Origin: Arthrobacter sp. FW306-2-2C-D06B
GTDB taxonomy: Bacteria; Actinomycetota; Actinomycetes; Actinomycetales; Micrococcaceae
Assembly (NCBI RefSeq): GCF_021789175.1
Contig: NZ_CP084560.1
Coordinates: forward strand, 2,914,001-2,978,000
Direction of reading: 5' to 3'
DNA length: 64,000 nt
The stretch's first letter is position 1, and every line of letters starts with the position of its first letter. The notes under the pieces are model-generated. The model was not told the origin of the DNA, ran no database searches, and worked only from the letters and a program-made list of their open reading frames with translations. The position numbers were made by a program, and so were the translations under genes. This document shows, piece after piece, positions 57,657-64,000 of the stretch.

Positions 57657-59039
57657 ATGACAACGAAGTCCACCGCTGTTCGACCCGCCATTCCTTCGCA
57701 AGGCCTCGGCCATTCGATGAAGCCGCGCCAGCTCACCATGATGGGCCTGGGCAGCGCGATCGGAGCGGGACTCTTCCTCGGATCGGGTGCCGGAATCCAC
57801 GCAGCCGGCCCGGCGGTTCTCATCTCCTACCTGGTGGCAGGCACCCTGATCATCGTGGTGATGTGGGCGCTCGGCGAGATGGCAGCCGCCAACCCCAACA
57901 GCGGCGCCTTCTCGGTCTACGCGGAAAAGGCCATGGGCAAGACGGCCGGATCCACGGTCGGCTGGCTGTGGTGGCTGCAGCTCGTAGTTGTCATCGCTGC
58001 GGAGGCCCTCGGCGCAGCAGGGCTGCTGTTTTCCGTCTGGCCGGTCATTCCCGTGTGGGCGTTGGCCTTGGTGTTCATGGTGGCCTTTACGGCGATCAAC
58101 CTCGCCGGGGTCCGGAACTTCGGCGAGTTCGAATTCTGGTTCGCCATCCTGAAGGTTGCAGCCATTGTCGCCTTCCTCATCATCGGAGCCGCCTTGCTGT
58201 TCGGCTGGCTGCCGGGCGTACCTTCCCCCGGCCTCGGAAACCTGAGCGGCAACTTCGCGCCCTTTGGCTGGTCTGGGATTGCCGCGGCGCTCTTCGTGGT
58301 GATTTTCGCCTTCGGCGGCACCGAAATCGTTAGCGTGGCTGCCGCGGAGACGCAGGACCCCGCACACAGCGTCGGCAAAGCCATCCGCACCGTCGTGTGG
58401 CGCATCCTGGTTTTCTACATCGGTTCGGTCTTCGTCATTGCAGCAGTGCTGCCCTCCGACTCCGAAGGATTGAAATCACCGTTCGCCGGTGTCCTGAACC
58501 TTGCCGGCATCCCGGGAGCCGGCACGGCCATCACCCTCGTTGCCGTCGTAGCCCTGCTCTCAGCGCTCAACGCCAACCTCTATGGCGCATCCCGCATGGT
58601 CTTTTCCCTGTCCGAGCGCGGCGAAGCGCCTGCTTTCCTGTCGCGGCTGCGCGGCGCCCAGGTGCCCATGGCCGCCGTCGGGGTTTCCGTTGCTTTCGGC
58701 TTCATCGCCACCATCCTGGAACTGCTCTTTCCCGACCATGTGCTTCCGGCCTTGCTCAACCTCGTAGGCTCCACTTGCCTCCTGGTCTGGGGAACGGCAC
58801 TCGTGTCCCAGTTCATCCTGCGCCGCCGCGCCGACCGCGAAGGAACGGAGCTGCCGCTTCGCATGAAGGGTTTCCCTTTCCTCACCGTATTCGGGCTGGC
58901 GCTGCTTGCCTTGATCTTCGTGGTTGGCTTCTCGAATGCCGAGAGCGCGGGCCAGCTGATCGGCACGTTCCTGTTGATCGCCTGCATCGCCGTGGCATGC
59001 AGGATCGGCGCCAAGGTCAAATCGGCACGAAGCGCGTAG
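57657..59039 (+). CDS. Amino acid permease (APC family)
   Basis: 460 residues with twelve predicted membrane helices. KPRQLTMMGLGSAIGAGLFLGSGAGIHAAGPAVLISYL is the family start, with the unwound helix GSAIGAGLF; GEMAAANPNSGAFSVYAEKAMG and GGTEIVSVAAAETQDP follow. Proton symporter for amino acids, similar to the GabP/ProY/CycA-type group; substrate not determinable. The divergent Lrp gene suggests amino-acid-responsive control. The third 66-bp palindrome begins 4 bp after the stop. Confidence 0.93.
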   Translation: MTTKSTAVRPAIPSQGLGHSMKPRQLTMMGLGSAIGAGLFLGSGAGIHAAGPAVLISYLVAGTLIIVVMWALGEMAAANPNSGAFSVYAEKAMGKTAGSTVGWLWWLQLVVVIAAEALGAAGLLFSVWPVIPVWALALVFMVAFTAINLAGVRNFGEFEFWFAILKVAAIVAFLIIGAALLFGWLPGVPSPGLGNLSGNFAPFGWSGIAAALFVVIFAFGGTEIVSVAAAETQDPAHSVGKAIRTVVWRILVFYIGSVFVIAAVLPSDSEGLKSPFAGVLNLAGIPGAGTAITLVAVVALLSALNANLYGASRMVFSLSERGEAPAFLSRLRGAQVPMAAVGVSVAFGFIATILELLFPDHVLPALLNLVGSTCLLVWGTALVSQFILRRRADREGTELPLRMKGFPFLTVFGLALLALIFVVGFSNAESAGQLIGTFLLIACIAVACRIGAKVKSARSA

Positions 59040-59043
59040 GGAA

Positions 59044-59109
59044 CCCAACTAGCTCGCAGTTGTTGTCGTTTTGAGCCCTCATAACGACAACAACTGCTAG
59101 TTACTTGGG
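59044..59109. repeat. 66-bp palindromic element, copy 3
   Basis: Starts CCCAACTAGCTCGCAGTTGT and ends ...CAACTGCTAGTTACTTGGG; imperfect arms around CCC. Four bases after the permease stop. The 66-bp length is the same as in copies 1 and 2. Confidence 0.9.
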
Positions 59110-59203
59110 AGGTGCACAAATTGCTATGTGTTCCCACGGCCAAGCTGGCAGTCCATGGCAGTTTGACTAGGCCGAAATAGGCGGATTGCCTAGGATCCAA
59201 ACA

Positions 59204-60259
59204 GTGACTACGGTCACGTCCATGGACTCACTTCTTCCCGTCGTGGCCGCAGCCGACGCCGCGCCCCTGTCCCCCGAACAGCTCAGGGAGCTTTATTCCC
59301 TGATGGCTGCCGTTCGGTACCTCGATACCTCGGCCGTCGCCTGGCAGCGCCAGGGAATCATCCCCGGCTACGCTCCGGAACTCGGCCAGGAAGCCGCCCA
59401 GGTCGGCAGCGCCTACGCCCTCGACACTGCACGCGACTTCGCTTTCCCGACGTACCGCGAAATGGGCGTCGCAAGGACCATGGGCGTGGACATGGTGGCG
59501 TACATGTCCACCCACAAAGCAACGTGGCACGGCGGAATGTACGATCCACTGGCAAGCCGCCTCGCGCCCATCCAGGCCGTGGTGGCAGGCTCTGTGCTTC
59601 ATGCCGTCGGCTGGGCACACGGCCAGACCCTCAGCGGCGAACACGGAGTGGCCCTGAGCTACTTCGGTGACGGCGCATCCTCCCAAGGCGACGTCCACGA
59701 AGCCATGAACTTCGCCGCCGTGATGAAAGCACCTGTTGTCTTCTTCATCCAGAACAACGGCTGGGCGATTTCAGTGCCCACAGAACGGCAGGTGGCCGGC
59801 GGCTCGGTAGCTGCACGCGCCGCCGGCTACGGAATCCCGGGTATCCAAGTGGACGGCAACGATGTGGTCGCCGTCTACGAGGCCACCCGCAACGCCTTCG
59901 CCCACTGCCGCGCAGGGAACGGTCCGGTTGTGGTCGAGGCCATGACCTACCGCCGCGGGCCGCATTCCACCGCCGACGATCCCGGCCGCTACAGGAGCCT
60001 CGACGACGAGCGCATCGACGCCGGCGAGGACCCGCTGGAACGCCTCCGCAAGCGTTTGCTGGCCGAAGGCGTAGCCGACGAGGCATTCTTCACCGCCGCC
60101 AACCAGGCGGCCCGGGCAGAGGAAGAAGCCATCCGCACCGGAATCGAAGCCCTCGATCCCCGGCCCGGCAACGAAATGTTCGATTTCGTCTTCCAGGAAA
60201 CCACCCCCGCCCTTGAAAACCAGGCCGCCCGTTGGCGCGAGGAGTCCGAACATGTCTGA
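59204..60259 (+). CDS. 2-oxoacid dehydrogenase E1 alpha subunit (BkdA/PdhA/AcoA type)
   Basis: 351 residues from GTG 59204 (AGGA upstream); ATG 59222 is possible. ThDP-dependent decarboxylase half. Seen: RYLDTSAVAWQRQGIIPGYAPELGQEAAQVG, and the ThDP/Mg motif GDG (155-157) ... NN (184-185) in FGDGASSQGDVHEAMNF. Forms a tetramer with the beta subunit encoded next (8-bp overlap). Annotated as branched-chain or pyruvate type in relatives, but the unusual downstream genes leave the substrate open. Confidence 0.9.
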   Translation: MTTVTSMDSLLPVVAAADAAPLSPEQLRELYSLMAAVRYLDTSAVAWQRQGIIPGYAPELGQEAAQVGSAYALDTARDFAFPTYREMGVARTMGVDMVAYMSTHKATWHGGMYDPLASRLAPIQAVVAGSVLHAVGWAHGQTLSGEHGVALSYFGDGASSQGDVHEAMNFAAVMKAPVVFFIQNNGWAISVPTERQVAGGSVAARAAGYGIPGIQVDGNDVVAVYEATRNAFAHCRAGNGPVVVEAMTYRRGPHSTADDPGRYRSLDDERIDAGEDPLERLRKRLLAEGVADEAFFTAANQAARAEEEAIRTGIEALDPRPGNEMFDFVFQETTPALENQAARWREESEHV

Positions 60260-61286
60260 GAGCACCACCGCCGTCCTTGAAACCGAGGCAGCGGCCGAGA
60301 CCCGGTCCGTAAAGCTTTCCATGCAGCAGGCCCTCAACCGCGCGTTGGACGAGACCCTCTCCACCGATCCAAAAACGGTGGTCTTCGGCGAGGACTGCGG
60401 CCAATTGGGCGGAGTCTTCCGTATCACCGACGGACTGCAGGCCAAGCACGGAGAGTCCCGGGTCTTTGACACGCCGCTCGCGGAATCGGGCATCCTGGGC
60501 ATGTCCGTGGGGCTGGCCATGGCCGGCTTCCACCCGATTCCGGAAGTACAGTTCGATGGCTTCGCGTATCCCGCCATCAACCAGATCGTGTGCCAGATCG
60601 CCCGGATGAACTACCGCAGCCGCGGCACTTTGCCGATGCCGATCACGCTCCGGGTCCCCAGTTTCGGCGGCATCCGCGCCCCCGAACACCATGGCGAAAG
60701 CCTTGAGGCACTCTTCGCGCACGTTCCCGGGCTCAAGGTTGTCTCGCCGTCGGACCCACACGATGCCTACCACTTGCTCAAATATGCGGCTTCGCGGCCT
60801 GACCCGGTGATCTTCATGGAACCGAAGTCCCGGTACTGGCAAAAGGGCGACGTCGACACAGCCGACGGCGGTACCCTCACCGGCGCCCGCATTGTCCGGC
60901 CTGGTCGCCACCTGACCCTCGTGGCCTGGGGTGCCATGGTGGCGCGTTGCCTTCAGGTTGCCGAACTCGCGGCGGAGGACGGAATCGACGTCGAGGTCCT
61001 CGATCTGCGCTGGCTCAAGCCGATCGACGCCGAAGCACTGGCGGCTTCCGTCGGAAAGACGCGGCGCGCCGTCGTCGTGCATGAAGCTCCCCTGACCTCG
61101 GGGCTGGGGGCCGAAGTGGCCCAACTCATCACGCAAAGCTGCTTCGACACGCTCAAGGCGCCCGTCGAACGGGTCACCGGCTTCGACGTACCGTATCCCT
61201 CCGGCGACCTGGAGGACGAATACATTCCCAACATTGACCGCATCCTCCTGGGGATCCAACGAGTACTGGAGTATCGCCGTGGCTGA
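60252..61286 (+). CDS. 2-oxoacid dehydrogenase E1 beta subunit
   Basis: 344 residues from ATG 60252. Transketolase-type E1 beta: KLSMQQALNRALDETLSTDPKTVVFGEDCGQLGGVFRITDGLQ, RVFDTPLAESGILGMSVGLAMAGFHPIPEVQF, GGIRAPEHHGESLEALFAHVPGLKVVSPS and the C-terminal domain with EVLDLRWLKPIDAEAL. The HH pair in PEHHGES is the conserved active-site feature. Overlaps the lipoyl-domain gene by 8 bp. Confidence 0.93.
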   Translation: MSESTTAVLETEAAAETRSVKLSMQQALNRALDETLSTDPKTVVFGEDCGQLGGVFRITDGLQAKHGESRVFDTPLAESGILGMSVGLAMAGFHPIPEVQFDGFAYPAINQIVCQIARMNYRSRGTLPMPITLRVPSFGGIRAPEHHGESLEALFAHVPGLKVVSPSDPHDAYHLLKYAASRPDPVIFMEPKSRYWQKGDVDTADGGTLTGARIVRPGRHLTLVAWGAMVARCLQVAELAAEDGIDVEVLDLRWLKPIDAEALAASVGKTRRAVVVHEAPLTSGLGAEVAQLITQSCFDTLKAPVERVTGFDVPYPSGDLEDEYIPNIDRILLGIQRVLEYRRG

Positions 61287-61608
61287 AATCAGCTTCCCCC
61301 TGCCCGATCTTGGCGAAGGCCTTATCGAAGCGACCGTGCTGGACTGGCTCGTCTCCCCCGGCGACCAGGTGGAACGGAACCAGCCGCTCGTGGAGCTGGA
61401 AACCACTAAATCCGCCCTCGAGTTGCCGAGCCCGCAGGCGGGTAAAGTGATCCGTATCCACGGCGCGCCGGGCGAGACCATCAACGTCGGCGAGCCGCTG
61501 GTGGTGTTCGAGGTGCCGGACAATACTGCCGGCATCGTGGGCACCGTTCCCCAGGATGACGCACCGAAGCGCAGGGTCCGCCTGAGCGCTGTACTTGATG
61601 AGGACTAA
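61279..61608 (+). CDS. Stand-alone lipoyl-domain protein (truncated-E2 carrier)
   Basis: 109 residues from GTG 61279, overlapping the E1 beta stop. Residues 1-80 are a complete lipoyl domain with the lipoylation Lys44 in ELETTKSALELPSP; the following 29 residues are a short linker ending KRRVRLSAVLDED. A normal E2 continues with a peripheral-subunit-binding domain and a 230-residue catalytic domain; neither exists here, and the next frame is an unrelated hydrolase. It probably swings acyl groups from E1 to another protein. Confidence 0.88.
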   Translation: MAEISFPLPDLGEGLIEATVLDWLVSPGDQVERNQPLVELETTKSALELPSPQAGKVIRIHGAPGETINVGEPLVVFEVPDNTAGIVGTVPQDDAPKRRVRLSAVLDED

Positions 61609-61612
61609 CACC

Positions 61613-62443
61613 ATGACCGGCAGGCACACGGAAGAGCACATCCACACGGTGGAGGGCACAGACCCGCATCTGTTCGTGGAAGTCCATGAGCCCGCCGAAG
61701 GCACCGATGCCGGGTTGCGCCCTGTCCTGCTGCTGCACGGTTTCTCCTCGTCCACCAAACTCAATTGGGGCGACACCGGCTGGATTTCCACGCTCAAGTC
61801 CGCCGGCCGGCGTGTCATCACGGTGGACCTTCCAGGGCACGGCCGGAGCAGTTCGCCCGAGGACCTGGACTCCTACTCCCCGAGCCGGATCCGCGCGGAC
61901 CTGCTCCAGATAGTCGCCGACGCCGGTGCGCGCCCTTTGCGTGTGGGTGACCCTACCAGCGGGCTCGACGTCATCGGCTATTCTTTGGGCTCCCGGCTCG
62001 CCTGGGAATTCGGGGCAACCCAGCCCGAACTGGTGCACCGGCTGGTGTTGGGCGGCCCGAACAAGGAAGACCCCCTGGCGTCCTTCGACCTCGCGGCAGC
62101 CCAGCGCTACCTCGCGGACGGCACACCCATTGAAGACGAGTCCACCGCAGGGCTGCTCAAAATGGCACAACTTTTGCCGAGCAACGATCTCTTTGCGCTC
62201 TTGTCCCTCATCGAGGCCATCAAGGGGGAACCCTTCGATCCTGCCGAAGCCGTGCCCCATATGCCGATGCTCCTGGTGGCCGGCGAAAAGGACGAGCGCG
62301 CCGTCACGATGCCGGAACTCGCTTCCATCGCGGCCCACGCCGGCGGCATGGTTGAACAGCTGCTCGTCCCGGGGCGGAACCACAGCAACGCGGTGACCAG
62401 CCGGGTTTTCAAGGACGCTGCGCTGGCGTTCCTCGGCGTCTAG
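61613..62443 (+). CDS. Alpha/beta hydrolase linked to the lipoyl carrier (AcoC C-terminal-like)
   Basis: 276 residues from ATG 61613, 4 bp after the lipoyl gene stop; ATG 61598 would overlap it. Alpha/beta hydrolase fold: oxyanion HGFSSS (42-47), nucleophile elbow GYSLG (Ser124), acid Asp227 in GEKDERA, His257 in GRNHSNA, so a full triad. In Pseudomonas/Ralstonia acetoin dehydrogenase, AcoC fuses a lipoyl domain to exactly this kind of hydrolase domain; here the two parts are separate. Function: acyl transfer or thioester hydrolysis on the lipoyl arm, by inference. Confidence 0.85.
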   Translation: MTGRHTEEHIHTVEGTDPHLFVEVHEPAEGTDAGLRPVLLLHGFSSSTKLNWGDTGWISTLKSAGRRVITVDLPGHGRSSSPEDLDSYSPSRIRADLLQIVADAGARPLRVGDPTSGLDVIGYSLGSRLAWEFGATQPELVHRLVLGGPNKEDPLASFDLAAAQRYLADGTPIEDESTAGLLKMAQLLPSNDLFALLSLIEAIKGEPFDPAEAVPHMPMLLVAGEKDERAVTMPELASIAAHAGGMVEQLLVPGRNHSNAVTSRVFKDAALAFLGV

Positions 62444-62478
62444 GTTGTGGCGGAGCGGCGGCTGGCGGAGCGGCGGCG

Positions 62479-62901
62479 TTAGCCGACCAGCCGCTCCGCA
62501 TTGAGCGTCATGCGCTCAAGCACGCTGACGGCCATGGCGTATTCGTCGATACCGATCCCCATCGAGAGGTCTCGCCGGGATTCTTCAACGAGCCGTTGGG
62601 CTTCCGTGTGTTTTGCGTGGCCCAGTTCGCTGAGGCTGATGCGATCGTCCACCATGATGATCATGCCGCGGCCTACGAGCGCGGCGAGTTCGCTTTCGCG
62701 ACGCCGCGTGTCACCGCCCCAAAACGGGCCGAGGATTCCGTCAAGATCCTCGGGGCTAAGGGGTGTCTCGGCGAGGACATTGAGGGTCTGCCACTGCCTC
62801 CGGCTGAGTTTCAACCTCGCCAAGGTGCTGTCCAGATGCGCCTCCAATGCGGCGTCCAGGCGTTTGGTCCAGTAACCGATCGGCTTGTTCACATGGCCCA
62901 T
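62479..62901 (-). CDS. MarR-like winged-helix protein
   Basis: 140 residues from ATG 62901 (MGHVNKPIGYWTKRLDAALEAHLD). LARLKLSRRQWQTLNVLAETPLS starts the winged helix, and RRRESELAALVGRGMIIMVDDRISLSELGHAKHTEAQ completes it; the recognition region is unusual (GPFWGGDTRRRESELA). Probably a DNA-binding regulator of the MarR type or a degenerate relative. Divergent from the phosphoribosyltransferase gene, 73 bp apart, and convergent with the hydrolase gene. Confidence 0.75.
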   Translation of the reverse strand: MGHVNKPIGYWTKRLDAALEAHLDSTLARLKLSRRQWQTLNVLAETPLSPEDLDGILGPFWGGDTRRRESELAALVGRGMIIMVDDRISLSELGHAKHTEAQRLVEESRRDLSMGIGIDEYAMAVSVLERMTLNAERLVG

Positions 62902-62974
62902 CGTGGCAGCGCAGAGCGGTCCCGGCAACAAAGGTAGGCTTGATTCAGCGCTGGATAACGTGGAAGTGAGACGA

Positions 62975-63628
62975 ATGGGCATGCGCTTCAAGGACCGTGC
63001 GGACGCAGGACGCCGGGTGGCAGCGGGGCTTCCGCAGCTCCGGCAACGGCCGGACACGATCTTGCTGGGCCTCGCCCGCGGTGGGGTCCCCGTGGCGGCC
63101 GCTGCCGCCGTCGAGCTCCACCAGCCGTACGGCGCCATTCTGGTACGTAAACTCGGCATTCCGGGGCGTGAAGAAACTGCGTTCGGCGCCCTGGCCTGGT
63201 CCAACGGCAGGATCGTCCGCATACTCAACCGGCCCCTCGGCGAACGCATGCTGCGGCACGGAATCACCCAGGCTTCCCTTGATGCGGTAGAGGTACGCGA
63301 ACGGGGAGAACTCCTGCGGCGCGTGAAGACCTACCCTGGCATCAGCTTCGACCTCACGGGCAAGACCGTGGTTGTTGTCGACGACGGACTCGCCACGGGC
63401 GCAACGATGCGCGCCGCCGTCGAGGCCGTCCGCGCTGGCGGGGCGGCGACTGTCGTGGCCGCCGTTCCCGTGTCCTCCCTCGAAGCCCAAGCATCGATCA
63501 GCCGGGTGTGCGATTTCATGATGTGCCTGCACACGCCGGGCAAGTTCCACGCCGTGGGCGCGTTCTACGAGCACTTCGAACAATTGACCGACGAGGACGC
63601 CATGCGGCTTTTGGAGCAGGCGGGGTAG
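62975..63628 (+). CDS. Phosphoribosyltransferase-domain protein
   Basis: 217 residues from ATG 62975 (GGAAGTGAG upstream). Begins RFKDRADAGRRVAAGL, then ILLGLARGGVPVAAAAA and LVRKLGIPGREETAFGALA, and the PRPP-binding loop VVVVDDGLATGATMRAA. This is the widespread type-I PRTase-like protein of unknown substrate, often fused to or near dienelactone hydrolase/erythromycin-esterase-like domains. Nucleobase salvage is not implied. Confidence 0.88.
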   Translation: MGMRFKDRADAGRRVAAGLPQLRQRPDTILLGLARGGVPVAAAAAVELHQPYGAILVRKLGIPGREETAFGALAWSNGRIVRILNRPLGERMLRHGITQASLDAVEVRERGELLRRVKTYPGISFDLTGKTVVVVDDGLATGATMRAAVEAVRAGGAATVVAAVPVSSLEAQASISRVCDFMMCLHTPGKFHAVGAFYEHFEQLTDEDAMRLLEQAG

Positions 63629-63660
63629 ATCCAATTTGCAAGAGCGTTGCGGGTTTTCCG

Positions 63661-63713
63661 GTCATAGGTGAGCGGGCGTCGAAGAATTTCGCGTCATATG
63701 TGAGCTAGCGTCT
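63661..63713. repeat. Second pair of GTGAGC-GGGCGTC repeats, 32 bp apart
   Basis: GTCATAGGTGAGCGGGCGTC (63661-63680) and GTCATATGTGAGCTAGCGTC (63693-63712). The core and the 32-bp spacing match the pair at 21493-21543. Here too the second copy sits at the 3' end of a minus-strand gene. Confidence 0.65.
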
Positions 63714-63715
63714 GG

Positions 63716-64000
63716 TCAGTCCTTCCGCTCAAGGAACTCCCGCACGCGGGCGCGGGCCGGCTCGCGGTCGTAACTGTTAACGAGGGCGGCCGCCATGCGG
63801 ACAGGGTCACCGAAGAAGAAGTACTCATACAGCGCCTGGCGCCCGGCGAACGCGGAAATGCTGGCATCGAAAGCAAGCTTGAAGAGGCGCACGCGTTCCG
63901 GCCCGGTCAGCGTCTTCGCCTGCAGGTACAGCTCGATATCCGGCAATGCCTCACTGGCCACGTCCGCTTCGCCCGGCAGGGCCATGAGACCGGATGCCGA
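63716..64000 (-). CDS. 4-hydroxyphenylacetate 3-monooxygenase-type flavoenzyme, C-terminus only
   Basis: 95 residues are visible; the frame is open to the right edge, so the gene begins outside the window. Reads SASGLMALPGEADVASEALPDIELYLQ and then RVRLFKLAFDASISAFAGRQALYEYFFFGDPVRMAAALVNSYDRE, the C-terminus of HpaB-family FADH2-dependent monooxygenases. These hydroxylate phenols using flavin supplied by a separate reductase. The internal ATG at 63985 is not the real start. Confidence 0.8.
   Translation of the reverse strand, partial: SASGLMALPGEADVASEALPDIELYLQAKTLTGPERVRLFKLAFDASISAFAGRQALYEYFFFGDPVRMAAALVNSYDREPARARVREFLERKD

Noticed and set aside
59110..59203. Strong sigma-70 promoter before the E1 operon
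   Set aside because: TTGACT is present near 59162, but no -10 element at a normal distance was found, so it is not listed.

Overview
The window looks like chromosome of a high-GC Gram-positive actinobacterium of the Micrococcaceae, most like Arthrobacter, Pseudarthrobacter or Paenarthrobacter. This is inferred from the strong GC bias, frequent GTG starts, a DUF3515 lipoprotein, a leuCD locus facing an IclR-type LtbR/NdgR regulator, a val-rich ilvBNC leader, a sunset-domain protein and a nadR-type Nudix regulator ahead of nadABC. Almost all genes are intact and densely packed. I see no prophage, insertion sequence, CRISPR array or replication origin.

Layout. 1-8 kb: mostly minus-strand envelope and cofactor genes (thiL partial, ddl, gpsA, plsC, murA), then leuD-leuC with divergent ltbR. 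8.8-14.8 kb: DUF1697, tRNA-Glu and tRNA-Gln, a membrane protein built of Gly-Ala-Leu repeats, a HAD phosphatase, gltX and an FAH-family hydrolase. 14.9-21.5 kb: MBL hydrolase, SGNH lipoprotein, ilvE, leuB, a class F-like sortase beside a secreted proline-rich repeat protein, and a decayed DeoR regulator. 21.5-26.9 kb: metG and an FtsX-type ABC exporter. 26.9-34.4 kb: the branched-chain/serine block serA, ilvC, ilvN, ilvB and ilvD, with a leader-peptide attenuator before ilvB. 34.6-47 kb: sunset-domain protein, sugar dehydrogenase lipoprotein, duplicated tRNA-Lys, MarR/Bcp pair, tRNA-Leu, peptide-type binding protein, mqo, an RND exporter and an LLM-MarR operon. 47-50.9 kb: small accessory enzymes and GtrA. 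51-57 kb: the NAD operon nrtR-nadA-nadB-nadC-nadS. 57-64 kb: Lrp regulator and amino-acid permease, a 2-oxoacid dehydrogenase-like operon with separately encoded lipoyl carrier and alpha/beta hydrolase, a MarR-like gene, a phosphoribosyltransferase and the 3' end of an HpaB-type monooxygenase.

How the genes work together. leuCD, leuB, ilvE, ilvBNC and ilvD supply most of the valine/isoleucine/leucine pathway. A shared TCTCA-N5-TGAGA motif lies upstream of leuC/ltbR, leuB and ilvD, with a half-site form at ilvB, so LtbR probably coordinates them, with attenuation added at ilvB. The nad genes form one translationally coupled operon with its own NAD-type sensor regulator.

The most unusual signals are a 66-bp palindromic element present three times, each 2-13 bp beyond a stop codon; a 32-bp-spaced direct repeat pair at two gene ends; the split AcoC-like E2 (free lipoyl domain plus free hydrolase); and a sortase/proline-rich pair without an LPXTG motif.
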